From positions 930,001 through 994,000 of the forward strand of contig JACJVZ010000001.1 of assembly GCA_020637445.1 (NCBI GenBank): 64,000 nucleotides of DNA, in the 5' to 3' direction. The position numbers were made by a program, and so were the translations under genes. This document shows positions 17,322 to 26,200 of the stretch, in pieces; position 1 is the first letter of the stretch, and the number at the start of each line of letters is the position of its first letter. The DNA comes from Calditrichota bacterium (GTDB taxonomy: Bacteria; Electryoneota; RPQS01). Below the pieces are notes generated by a model. The model did not search any database. It was given only the letters and a program-made list of their open reading frames with translations, and was not told the DNA's origin.

Positions 17322-19681
17322 CGAATCAGATAGGCATAGCGAAACGACTCTCTCTGATTGGCGTGTTTATAGTCGCGGCGATTGCTTTTAATAGCGGTTG
17401 TGCATATTACAACACGTTCTACAACATTAAGAGAGATTTCAAGGCGGCAGAAAAACAAACCGAGCGCGCGCAGCTTGGCCAACAAGCGGCCGCTCAGGGA
17501 TCCGCGCAAAGTGGTCAACCCGCTGGTGCTGCGGGTGTTCCGTCGCAGCAGTATCAGGCAATTCTCCAGTCGTGCTCCAAACTCTTAGAGTACTATCCAA
17601 AGAGCCGCTGGATAGACGATGCCTTGATGATCATGGGAGTTTGCTACTATCGAACGGAAGAATTCGCGCGCGCAGAACGCAAGTTCACGGAATTACTTTC
17701 GATCTTCCCAAATAGCAAGCACACGCAAAATGCTATTGTTTGGAAGGCACGCTCCTTATTGGCACAGGAAGAATATGACGCCGCTGAGGACTTGTTGACC
17801 GCATCCGAAAGCCGTCTGAAATCGCCGGATGCTAAGGCTGCGGCGGGCCGGACATTGGCCGGTATCTATGACAAACGAGGACAGCCTGAAGAAGCGATAA
17901 AGTACCTCGAAGCGATCCGCTCAATATCATATGACCGGGACAACAAGGCGTCGGACTACCTCACGCTGGGGCGCTCGTATATCGCGCTTGACCGCGATGA
18001 AGATGCTTCAAGATCGCTTGAGCAATGTCTCCGGACAACGCGAAGCGCGGACGAGGCTTTCGCCTCACGCTCCCTTTTAGCCCGTATGGCGGCGGACGCA
18101 GGAGACTATCAATCAGCTCGCACATATTTGCGGCCGCTTCAAACAGACCGCCGTTTTCTCAATCGCGTCGGCGATGTTCAGATTGAACTTGCCAATGTAG
18201 AAGCGGTCGCGGGCGACCCCGTTCTGGCCATTCAAATGCTCGAGTACTACTGTTCGACGGCCAACCAAGGTGAGCCAAAAGCAAAAGCATACATGATGCA
18301 AGGCTACGTGGCACGCGACAGGCTCCGAGAGTTCGAAATCGCAAAAGCCAAATTCGACAGTGTTGCCGCAGCCGGAGCCTCCCGACCACTCGCTGACAGT
18401 GCGCAGGTACTCTCTGATGAACTCGCGAGGGGGCTTAGCGCACTCGAACGCATCCCGGCATTGCAAGACAGCCTGACGACTCTTTCAGAACTGGCTGCAA
18501 TACCGGAGCACGAGGCCGAAAATCCAGCTGTTGCAGAAGTTGATTCCTCAGGGAACGCAGAACAAGCCAGTATGGAAGAAGACTCGGTCTCTGAGACCAG
18601 TGTTGCGAACGAGCCCGCGATGGCGGAAATGGAAGCCGATTCGACAACAACTGCTGCGCCGCTCGAAACTGCGTTATCCGAGATCATTCCGCTCGACAGT
18701 ACAGTAGCCGAAAACCTAAGTGATTCAACTGTCAATGTCGACACGACATCCCAAAAGGCTCTGACCCCTGCTCAAATTATGGCGGACTCAATCATGCGAG
18801 CGATGGCCATTGAAGATTCTATTTTCAGATCAAGTTCTGAGTCAATGAGCGAAGCGAATGAAGGCGACTCCGAACTTGCGGACTCCGCGAACGTGGTCAA
18901 TTCGCCTGCAAACGCGGATTCGTTGCCGGCGGTTCCTGCTGGACCGTCTCCGGAGGAACGGCGCGCGATGCAATTGGCTTCGCTTTCAAAGCGGTTAGTC
19001 AATGCTCATCTTGAGGCCGCGTCCTTTTATCAAGATGTTGCAAAAGATCCCGACAGCGCATTCATTCATATTCAGCAGGCCTCAGAGGTACCGGATTATT
19101 CGGCTGACCATTGGCGAGCCGTTGTTCAATACGGAATGATTCTGCAAGATCGTAATCCGGGCAGCACAGAGGCAAATGAACTATTAATGTCCGCCGCGAC
19201 AAACGACGCTGTGCCTCGCGGAATTCAAAATGCGGCGCGTGACTTGGTCGGACTTCCACAAGTTGCCAAGGAAAAGACGGAGCAGGAAATCGCGCTTGAA
19301 GGCGCGGAGCGAATGCTGTTAAGCGGCAACCCAATCGACAGCGTTTTAGATCAATATGTGGAAGTTGCCGCGATGGACAGCCATTCGTTTGCAGGGAGTC
19401 AGGCCCTGCAGGCCATTGCCTATTTGCAAGAATATCAACTCACCGATTATTCGAACGCATTGGCGACGCATCAAGCGATTATTGAGTTGTTTCCTGACTC
19501 CCAGTTCGTAGCCATATCCAAGGCTAAAGTTAGTGAACCCGACACAACTTCGATCTTCCTGATGAGCGACAAAGAACTCGAAGGGTCCTTTCAGCCGGCA
19601 ATGGACTTGCTCACTTCCGAGTCAGACTCGACCGGATGGCCGCCTGAAGAGTCTTCTCTATTAGGTAGACGATTCAGGTAG
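17318..19681 (+). CDS. TPR-repeat outer-membrane lipoprotein
   Basis: 787 residues from ATG 17318, which overlaps the cobB stop and starts a lipoprotein signal ending in NSGC with the acylated Cys at residue 28. The mature N-terminus, CAYYNTFYNIKRDF, is a pattern I associate with TPR lipoproteins of FCB-group bacteria. Tetratricopeptide-like helical repeats follow (about residues 70-400: DDALMIMGVCYYRTEEFARAERKF and similar), then an acidic Ser/Glu/Asp-rich linker (about 420-600) and a further helical end. It may scaffold a cell-envelope machine; similarity in layout to the T9SS/gliding lipoproteins PorW/SprE is suggestive but unproven. cdsA begins at the last base of its stop. Confidence 0.8.
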   Translation: MTNQIGIAKRLSLIGVFIVAAIAFNSGCAYYNTFYNIKRDFKAAEKQTERAQLGQQAAAQGSAQSGQPAGAAGVPSQQYQAILQSCSKLLEYYPKSRWIDDALMIMGVCYYRTEEFARAERKFTELLSIFPNSKHTQNAIVWKARSLLAQEEYDAAEDLLTASESRLKSPDAKAAAGRTLAGIYDKRGQPEEAIKYLEAIRSISYDRDNKASDYLTLGRSYIALDRDEDASRSLEQCLRTTRSADEAFASRSLLARMAADAGDYQSARTYLRPLQTDRRFLNRVGDVQIELANVEAVAGDPVLAIQMLEYYCSTANQGEPKAKAYMMQGYVARDRLREFEIAKAKFDSVAAAGASRPLADSAQVLSDELARGLSALERIPALQDSLTTLSELAAIPEHEAENPAVAEVDSSGNAEQASMEEDSVSETSVANEPAMAEMEADSTTTAAPLETALSEIIPLDSTVAENLSDSTVNVDTTSQKALTPAQIMADSIMRAMAIEDSIFRSSSESMSEANEGDSELADSANVVNSPANADSLPAVPAGPSPEERRAMQLASLSKRLVNAHLEAASFYQDVAKDPDSAFIHIQQASEVPDYSADHWRAVVQYGMILQDRNPGSTEANELLMSAATNDAVPRGIQNAARDLVGLPQVAKEKTEQEIALEGAERMLLSGNPIDSVLDQYVEVAAMDSHSFAGSQALQAIAYLQEYQLTDYSNALATHQAIIELFPDSQFVAISKAKVSEPDTTSIFLMSDKELEGSFQPAMDLLTSESDSTGWPPEESSLLGRRFR

Positions 19682-20514
19682 TGTCTAATCTCGCGTGGCG
19701 TCTGCTCATTGCAATGATCGGCATTCCCGCGCTGATCTTCTGCGTGGTCGTGGGAAACGCGTGGCTTACTGCGCTCATTGTCACGCTGCAAGTGCTTGCG
19801 CTCTGGGAGTGGAGCCGACTCGCGCGGGCCGCGCAGATTCCGTTTAAAGCGTGGCCGGTGCTTCCGCCGCTGATTGCCGTGAACATGTTTGTGTTCGCGC
19901 CGTATTGGCTTTGGACGGCGCCTGTTGCCATCTCGCTGGGCTTTTTCTGGATCGGAAGCGCGGTTTTCGATGGCGCGCGCCAACCTCTTCGCACGTTGGG
20001 CCACGGCGCGCTCTTTTTGTTGTACGCCGCGTTGCCCCTTGCCTTATGGGCACGCATCTGGGCCATGAGCGACCCGCTACGTTTCAGCGTCGCCGGAACT
20101 CTCTTCGTACTCTTTGCCGCCACGTGGTTGTGCGACTCCGCCGCGTATTTCGGCGGGCGCGCCCTGGGCCGGCACAAACTCTACGAGAAAGCCAGCCCCA
20201 ACAAAACCGTCGAAGGCGCGTTTTTTGGCGTGCTTGGCGCGGCGTTGTTGTTGCCGTTGTTGCGCCTATTTGATCTTGCTGTGCCGACGCCTCTCGATTA
20301 CATCGCGCTGCCCCTGATTGTCGGCGTCTTTGGCCAAAGCGGCGATCTCTTGGAGTCGCTCATCAAACGTGAATCTGGCGTCAAAGACAGTTCTCATCTC
20401 ATTCCCGGACACGGCGGCGTGTTGGACCGTTTCGATTCCCTGCTTTTGTCCACACCATTCTATTTCGCCTACCTCTACCTGACCACGTTCCTCCACCTGT
20501 ACCTGACCAAGTGA
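19681..20514 (+). CDS. cdsA: phosphatidate cytidylyltransferase
   Basis: 277 residues from GTG 19681. Makes CDP-diacylglycerol from phosphatidic acid and CTP in the inner membrane, feeding the pssA and psd products encoded 17 kb downstream. It has about seven hydrophobic segments and the full CdsA signature SLIKRESGVKDSSHLIPGHG followed by GVLDRFDSLL near the C-terminus. The start overlaps the lipoprotein stop by one base and the end overlaps ubiE by four. Confidence 0.95.
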   Translation: MSNLAWRLLIAMIGIPALIFCVVVGNAWLTALIVTLQVLALWEWSRLARAAQIPFKAWPVLPPLIAVNMFVFAPYWLWTAPVAISLGFFWIGSAVFDGARQPLRTLGHGALFLLYAALPLALWARIWAMSDPLRFSVAGTLFVLFAATWLCDSAAYFGGRALGRHKLYEKASPNKTVEGAFFGVLGAALLLPLLRLFDLAVPTPLDYIALPLIVGVFGQSGDLLESLIKRESGVKDSSHLIPGHGGVLDRFDSLLLSTPFYFAYLYLTTFLHLYLTK

Positions 20515-21257
20515 CGAACACCGAAACCCACTCCCGCGCCGTGAACACACTCGTCTCCGTCAAGGAAGGAGCCAATCCGAAAGTTGTCGAGATGTTCGAC
20601 CGCATCGCGGGCACCTACGACAAACTCAACCGCTTCTTCTCGATGGGCGTAGACCGCACATGGCGCAAGCAAGCCGTGCGTTCGCTGGTCTTGCAACCTG
20701 GCATGAGAGTGCTCGATTGCAGCGCAGGAACCGGCGACATGTCCTTCGAAGCGCACAAACAATGCGCCGGCGTTCATACGACGTTGTTCGATCCCTCCGC
20801 CAAAATGCTCGAGCTTGCTGAGACAAAAGCGCGCAATACCTCCATCACAAACTATGATCTATTGTGCGGCGCCGCTGAACAAATCTCGGCAGAAGATGCG
20901 TCATACGATCGATTCATGGTCGCCTTCGGCATTCGCAATTTCCACGATCTCTCCGGCGGGCTGACCGAGCTTCACCGCGTATTGAAGCCCGGCGGCATGG
21001 GTGTGATTCTCGAGTTTACTCCGGATCGCTCTAAGATCATTGACAAAATTTTCAAATTCTACATGTGGTGGGTCATGCGTCCGGTTGGTGGAGCAGTCTC
21101 TGACGATCGCGAAGCATACAAGTATTTGGCTGAGACGATTCAGAAGTTTCCGTCATCAGACAAACTGATTGAGATCTTTAAGCAAGCAGGCTTCTCGCGC
21201 GTTGAAGCCGTGCCGCTGTCACTCGGAATTGCGACCCGCTTCATTCTGACTAAATAG
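20511..21257 (+). CDS. ubiE: demethylmenaquinone/ubiquinone C-methyltransferase
   Basis: 248 residues from GTG 20511. A SAM-dependent methyltransferase of the UbiE/MenG family; in an organism of this kind it most likely makes menaquinone. Motifs: VVEMFDRIAGTYDKLNRFFS at the N-terminus, VLDCSAGTGDMSF (SAM loop), VAFGIRNFHD and KPGGMGVILEF. Length is typical. No other quinone genes are in the window except a doubtful membrane protein at the far end. Confidence 0.93.
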   Translation: MTNTETHSRAVNTLVSVKEGANPKVVEMFDRIAGTYDKLNRFFSMGVDRTWRKQAVRSLVLQPGMRVLDCSAGTGDMSFEAHKQCAGVHTTLFDPSAKMLELAETKARNTSITNYDLLCGAAEQISAEDASYDRFMVAFGIRNFHDLSGGLTELHRVLKPGGMGVILEFTPDRSKIIDKIFKFYMWWVMRPVGGAVSDDREAYKYLAETIQKFPSSDKLIEIFKQAGFSRVEAVPLSLGIATRFILTK

Positions 21258-21263
21258 AACCAC

Positions 21264-23510
21264 ATGCAGCCGCGACGCGAACTAAGCTGGTTAGATGTAC
21301 CGGCATTGAGTTTCGCGATGGCTGGCATCGTTGGCGCGGTCGGCTCCCTGTTTGTTGCGGTCCCGCGGTTTTTTCTCTTAGCTGTGTGCATAAGCGCGGT
21401 TGGTGCCGCGTTAACCGCACTGCTGATCGCCCGCCGCCGCGGCGTTGTCGTAGGTTTGACGTACTTCACGGTGGCATGCATCGTATGCTTGCGAGGCTCG
21501 TCGGACATCGCCCGATATGAACGCGCGAGCTTCGTTGCCCAAGATCCCGACACCGCGGCAGTTCATTGTCGCGGTGTTGTCATATGGAAAGAAGAGTCTG
21601 GACATAGTGGGCGAGTAACAAGGCTTTTGCTCTCCAATCTAAAACTCACCCTGCCGGACACAACCCTGTACGTCGGGAAATTATATCTCCGGCTCAATGT
21701 CCCCGCAAACATCGCAGATCAGTGCGAGATTGGGGACGTGATCGCGTGCGAGGCGAGAATTCAATCCGCCGAGTATTACCAGCGGCGCACGGTGCGTGAA
21801 TTGTGTTGGACGTTGCGCGATAGACTAATCGGTACGGCGAAACTTGCGGGCGACGAATCATTCGTAGTGGTTCACGGCACATACAATATGCGGCGAGCGA
21901 CCTACGACATTCGCAACAAGATATTCGGAGTGTTTGAACAATATCTCCGGCCTGATGCGCGCGCGGTGGCGGGAGCATTGTTGCTTGGATCACGAACGGC
22001 TTTCTCGACTGATTTTCGGAATGATTTACAGACAACGGGGCTCGCGCATCTATTTGCACTGAGCGGACTGAACACTGGCTTACTCGTCTCACTATTCTGG
22101 CTCGTATTGGGATGGTTACGAATTCCGCGCAGGCTGCGCTATCTGGTGCTGCTCATGTTGTTGGCGTTCTACACTGCGCTGGGACTCGGAGTTCCTTCGC
22201 TTCTTAGATCGTCCGTCATGGCAGCTCTGCTGATTACGTCCAGATTGCTTGCGCGGCCGAATCATCCTCTTAATCTTTTGCTTTTTGCGGCGGGGCTTGA
22301 GCTGCTTGTTTGGCCCTTGCACATTCTTGACGCAGGTTTTCATTTGAGCTATTTGTCAATGGCCGGAATTCTTGCGGCTTATCTTGCGCTGCACAAACCC
22401 ATTCAAGATATTGTTCACATTAGGAACACGAGCCTTGCGGGACGCACCGTTGAAACGCTGACAAGCACACTCGGTGCGCAATTGGCAACTGCGCCGTCCG
22501 TTGCGCTGATGTTTGGGCGAGTTCCTGGACTCGCGATCGTTGCCAATGTCATAGCAATTCCGATCTTCTCGTTGTTGCTTGTTCTGATACTTGTTTTACT
22601 TTTGTTGGCGCCGCTCAATGACTTTCTCGCGTCAGCATTTGCTAGATCGATAGAAGCACTCGTTTCCGTATTTGCGGTTGTGACGAGTGTTGCCGCGAAA
22701 GTCGTCGGCGCGAGCTTCGCAAGTCTTCAACATTGGTTCTGGACAGCGCTGGCGATAGTGACACAACTTGCCGGAATTGTCTTTGCTTTTGTTGGACGGG
22801 GTAAGATTGCCCTGACATTCGCACTGATCGCCGTCAATCTGCTTTTGTGGCCATCGCGGTTTGTTTCGGAACCGACGGCACGCATTACTTCCATCGGAGC
22901 TGATGGAGCGGAGTGCTATCTCGTGCACTTTGGCGAAATTAATCTTCTGATGGGATCAGGACCGGAATGGGAAGCGGAGCGGCGCGCGTATCAAGTCACC
23001 GATGCACTGCAATCAATAGGCGCAGCAAGGTTGAATATGCTGGTCGCTTTTGACAGAAAAGCTACCGACATTGGCGCGGCGCCTGCAATAATTGATGCAG
23101 CAAAACCCGAACTCGTGCTCGATTTCGCGCTTCCCCGTGACACGAGAACTTCTGACCGCCTGGATGCGGCATGTTTGCTCGCGGGGGCGAAACTGCTCTC
23201 GGGACGGGTCGGGGAAATGTGGAATGTGGAGAACACTCGAGTTGAGATTGTCGACATGGATGCACAAGCCAAAAGATTCACAATCGAACTTACCGAGGGT
23301 ATCGAGTGTCTGAGAATTTCGTACAACGGCGTTCAAATTGAAAACATAGAACACTCTGTGACCTTTCACGACTGCCATTTAAGTGCGCCATTGGAGTTTT
23401 CTGCATCTATACGATCGTGGACAAAGAAAGAAAACACTTGGCACGGAGAAGCGCCGAAAGCTCTCGAGTTAGCGCGACTAATGTCCCTGCCGACGGGTCC
23501 CAAGGTTTGA
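21264..23510 (+). CDS. comEC: ComEC/Rec2-like DNA-uptake channel protein with degenerate C-terminal domain
   Basis: 748 residues. ComEC forms the inner-membrane channel for transforming DNA. An N-terminal pair of membrane helices and an OB-like DUF4131 domain (about residues 90-200) precede the Competence domain, seen in ALLLGSRTAFSTDFRNDLQ and TGLAHLFALSGLNTGLLVSL and many membrane helices (about 230-540). The final 200 residues occupy the place of the usual metallo-beta-lactamase domain, but its metal-binding SHxDxDHxGG is replaced by AFDRKATDIGAA (about residues 595-606), removing every metal ligand. Uptake may persist, while the nuclease-like activity proposed for this domain should be lost. 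Confidence 0.88.
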   Translation: MQPRRELSWLDVPALSFAMAGIVGAVGSLFVAVPRFFLLAVCISAVGAALTALLIARRRGVVVGLTYFTVACIVCLRGSSDIARYERASFVAQDPDTAAVHCRGVVIWKEESGHSGRVTRLLLSNLKLTLPDTTLYVGKLYLRLNVPANIADQCEIGDVIACEARIQSAEYYQRRTVRELCWTLRDRLIGTAKLAGDESFVVVHGTYNMRRATYDIRNKIFGVFEQYLRPDARAVAGALLLGSRTAFSTDFRNDLQTTGLAHLFALSGLNTGLLVSLFWLVLGWLRIPRRLRYLVLLMLLAFYTALGLGVPSLLRSSVMAALLITSRLLARPNHPLNLLLFAAGLELLVWPLHILDAGFHLSYLSMAGILAAYLALHKPIQDIVHIRNTSLAGRTVETLTSTLGAQLATAPSVALMFGRVPGLAIVANVIAIPIFSLLLVLILVLLLLAPLNDFLASAFARSIEALVSVFAVVTSVAAKVVGASFASLQHWFWTALAIVTQLAGIVFAFVGRGKIALTFALIAVNLLLWPSRFVSEPTARITSIGADGAECYLVHFGEINLLMGSGPEWEAERRAYQVTDALQSIGAARLNMLVAFDRKATDIGAAPAIIDAAKPELVLDFALPRDTRTSDRLDAACLLAGAKLLSGRVGEMWNVENTRVEIVDMDAQAKRFTIELTEGIECLRISYNGVQIENIEHSVTFHDCHLSAPLEFSASIRSWTKKENTWHGEAPKALELARLMSLPTGPKV

Positions 23511-23513
23511 GAA

Positions 23514-24143
23514 ATGCTTGAACCCAAATTCACCGAAATAGAGGACCGCGTCGAGCTCGCGTTGATTGCCTCGGGCTACGGATCAATCCTCGGTTGTGAT
23601 GAGGCCGGTCGTGGACCGTTGGCCGGTCCGGTCGTTGCGTCGGCAGTGGAGTTTCGCGACTGCGACGTGATTTGGAAATGCAAGGATTCAAAAAGTCTGA
23701 CACCCAACGCACGCGCGGAGCTTTTTGATCAGTTGGTTTCGTCCGTCCGCTTTTCCATATCGAGTCTTGACGCCCACCAAATCGATGAACTCAACATACG
23801 TGTTGCATCACTTCAAGCGATGACGAATGCCGCTCTCGACTTATCTGCGACACCTGATCTTGTTTTGGTCGATGGACGGGACCGTTTACCGCAAATCGTA
23901 ACAAGTCGTGCGATCGTCAAAGGTGATGCACGAGTCGCGACAATTGCTGCCGCGTCCATCATTGCGAAAGTTACTCGCGACCGGTTAATGCTCACATTTC
24001 ATGAACAGTATCCCGAGTATGGTTTTGACAGACATTTCGGGTATCCGACCGCAGAACACCGTAAGAAATTGTTACAGTTCGGCCCCTGTCCCATTCATCG
24101 AAGGAGCTACCGCGGTGTTCGCGAACTTGTTGAAAATTCTTAG
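23514..24143 (+). CDS. rnhB: ribonuclease HII
   Basis: 209 residues from ATG 23514. Cleaves RNA in RNA-DNA hybrids and removes misincorporated ribonucleotides. The catalytic motif GCDEAGRGPLAGP (Asp and Glu) lies near residue 27, with LVDGRD in the middle and AASIIAKVTRDRLM late, all standard. yraN follows with overlap, as in many genomes (rnhB-yraN). Confidence 0.96.
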   Translation: MLEPKFTEIEDRVELALIASGYGSILGCDEAGRGPLAGPVVASAVEFRDCDVIWKCKDSKSLTPNARAELFDQLVSSVRFSISSLDAHQIDELNIRVASLQAMTNAALDLSATPDLVLVDGRDRLPQIVTSRAIVKGDARVATIAAASIIAKVTRDRLMLTFHEQYPEYGFDRHFGYPTAEHRKKLLQFGPCPIHRRSYRGVRELVENS

Positions 24144-24510
24144 ACGAAAAGAGAGGGCGCTTTCCGATCAAGAGCATGGAGCTTGGGGCGAAGAGCTTGC
24201 TTCGCGGCACCTTGCGAGCAAGGGACTAAAGATCATTGACCGGAATTGGCGCAACAAGGCGGGCGAACTGGACTTGGTGGCCCGTACGGACGAGTTGCTG
24301 ATTTTCGTCGAAGTAAAATCGTCTCGCCATGAGTCAGAGTATCTTCCAGAACACCGCGTAAATTGGAAGAAGCAGCACAAAATTAAGCGGCTGGCTGCGG
24401 CATATTGCAAATCCCATCGATTAGACCAGCCAATTCGATATGATATTGTCAGCGTAGTCGGTGAAGGCAAACACATACAAATCAGGCACATTGAGAACGC
24501 GTTTTCATAA
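24115..24510 (+). CDS. yraN: UPF0102/YraN family nuclease-like protein
   Basis: 131 residues from GTG 24115, chosen because AAGGAG (24101-24106) lies at a suitable distance and the longer frame only extends into rnhB. YraN proteins have a Holliday-junction-resolvase/restriction-like fold. The catalytic-type pattern is visible: GAWGEELASRHLASKGLKI, then GELDLVARTDELLIFVEVKS with the E-D-ExK residues. The cellular role is not established. It overlaps rnhB by 29 bases and the next gene by about 20. Confidence 0.9.
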   Translation: MFANLLKILRRKERALSDQEHGAWGEELASRHLASKGLKIIDRNWRNKAGELDLVARTDELLIFVEVKSSRHESEYLPEHRVNWKKQHKIKRLAAAYCKSHRLDQPIRYDIVSVVGEGKHIQIRHIENAFS

Positions 24511-26200
24511 AATAGTAGTTTCAGCGCTTGTCTTATGCGTTGCCTTTTCTGCGCGGGCCGCAGTTGTCCTGTCAGAGATCATGTATGATCCGGCGGGCGA
24601 TGAGGCAACTGACGAATTCGTTGAACTCTATAACAACTCCGCATTGCCGGTGCAATTGCAGGGTTGGACAATTTCCGATGGCGCAACAGAAGATACGCTT
24701 GCCGATGCGGGACAAGGTTTGCTCGCGGCGCCAAATCAATTCATATTGATAATTGATCCCGACTACGTCGAAAGCGGAAGCACCACTTATGACGGATTGG
24801 TACCCGAATCGGCTTTGATAGTCACCATTAGTAACAATACATTTGGAAGTCGCGGCCTTTCAAACAGTTCGCCCGAGACGATCAGCATAAGAAACGCCAC
24901 AGGCTCTTTGGTTGCGCAATACACCTATTCGATAGAAAACGAGTCCGGTCATTCTGACGAGAAAATCCGCCTTGCTGCGCCTGACGATTCTTCCAACTGG
25001 CACAGCAGTCTTGAAGTCAACGGCACGCCGGGTCGAAGAAACAGTGTAACTCCCCCTGATCGCGATTTGAGCATCGTCCTTATGCGCGCAACCCCGGATT
25101 ACCCTCTCGCGAATTCTAACTATGAGCTTGAAGTAGTAATTGTCAATACCGGTCTGCAAAGTTTGAGTTCAACTGTTGTAATACACGCCGACTCTTCAGA
25201 TGGCGCCGTTTACGTCTTAGACTCGCTCGAAACGACGCTCGTGCAGCCCGCGGATACGACGGTCTTGTCGCCCATTGTTCGAATGCCAAGTTCGGGCATC
25301 CACGAACTGCTCGCAGAACTTACCGTGCTTGACGACATTGCTTCAAACGACACATTATCTTTGCTAATCACCAGCGACATTTCGCAAAATGGCCTGCTCT
25401 TCAATGAGATAATGTCCGAGCCTTTGCCGGGAAGAGCTGAATGGGTCGAGTTTGCCGTCTTTGGATCCACTCCCGTTTCCACACGCGGAGTGTTCATTTC
25501 AGATGGGAACGGTATTGCTGACAGCACAAAGAGATTCGGACTGCCTGAATTGGTAGTTCTCCCCGGATCTTTCTTTGTTCTTGCTGCGGACAGTTCCGTG
25601 CTAATGGAAAACATTCCATTAGAGTCACGGCTCGTCATTTTAGATGCTTCGGGATTCACGCTCAATAACAGCGGCGACTCACTCGTCCTATACAATTCGA
25701 ACGGCGACGTACTCGAACGGGTCGACTATCGCGGCAATTGGGGAAATGGTGAGGCCGGAGTTTCACTCGAGCGGCTTTCTTCTGAGATCCCAACAAACGA
25801 GGAGCAAAACTGGAAGTCGAGCGTCGACCCGACGGGATCAACACCCGGGCGGATGAACTCCCGAAGTATATCCTCGGCACACAGCCAAACCACGCTGTCT
25901 GTTGCGCCGTCTCCGTTTACTCCCAACGATGATGGCAAAGATGATGTCGCCGAAATTAGGTATCAATTGGAACAACCGGGCCACGCCGTTTCAGTCAAGA
26001 TTTTTGACATTAGAGGAAGGGAGATCAATAGACTGACCGTCAGCAACAGTGCATCGAGTGGTGTTTTGCTGTGGGATGGCCGCAAGTCAAATGGCACGAC
26101 CGCCCCTACGGCCCGCTATGTCGTCCTGCTAGAAGCCGAAAACGACAACGGATCAAATTCGACGGCCCGCACGACCGTCATCCTTGCCCGTCCCAAATGA
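24491..26200 (+). CDS. secreted lamin-tail-domain protein with T9SS-type C-terminal domain
   Basis: 569 residues from TTG 24491, which gives a compact signal peptide ending in ARA; GTG 24461 is an alternative that adds 10 residues. Two lamin-tail domains are present: the first starts VVLSEIMYDPAGDEATDEFV (about residue 25) and the second LLFNEIMSEPLPGRAEWVEF (about 302), separated by a CARDB-like beta domain. The C-terminus is a FlgD-like/sorting domain (APSPFTPNDDGKDD, VSVKIFDIRGREI, LLWDGRKSNG). Such proteins are exported and placed at the cell surface, probably by the type IX system. Its position after rnhB-yraN seems incidental. Confidence 0.82.
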   Translation: MRTRFHKIVVSALVLCVAFSARAAVVLSEIMYDPAGDEATDEFVELYNNSALPVQLQGWTISDGATEDTLADAGQGLLAAPNQFILIIDPDYVESGSTTYDGLVPESALIVTISNNTFGSRGLSNSSPETISIRNATGSLVAQYTYSIENESGHSDEKIRLAAPDDSSNWHSSLEVNGTPGRRNSVTPPDRDLSIVLMRATPDYPLANSNYELEVVIVNTGLQSLSSTVVIHADSSDGAVYVLDSLETTLVQPADTTVLSPIVRMPSSGIHELLAELTVLDDIASNDTLSLLITSDISQNGLLFNEIMSEPLPGRAEWVEFAVFGSTPVSTRGVFISDGNGIADSTKRFGLPELVVLPGSFFVLAADSSVLMENIPLESRLVILDASGFTLNNSGDSLVLYNSNGDVLERVDYRGNWGNGEAGVSLERLSSEIPTNEEQNWKSSVDPTGSTPGRMNSRSISSAHSQTTLSVAPSPFTPNDDGKDDVAEIRYQLEQPGHAVSVKIFDIRGREINRLTVSNSASSGVLLWDGRKSNGTTAPTARYVVLLEAENDNGSNSTARTTVILARPK

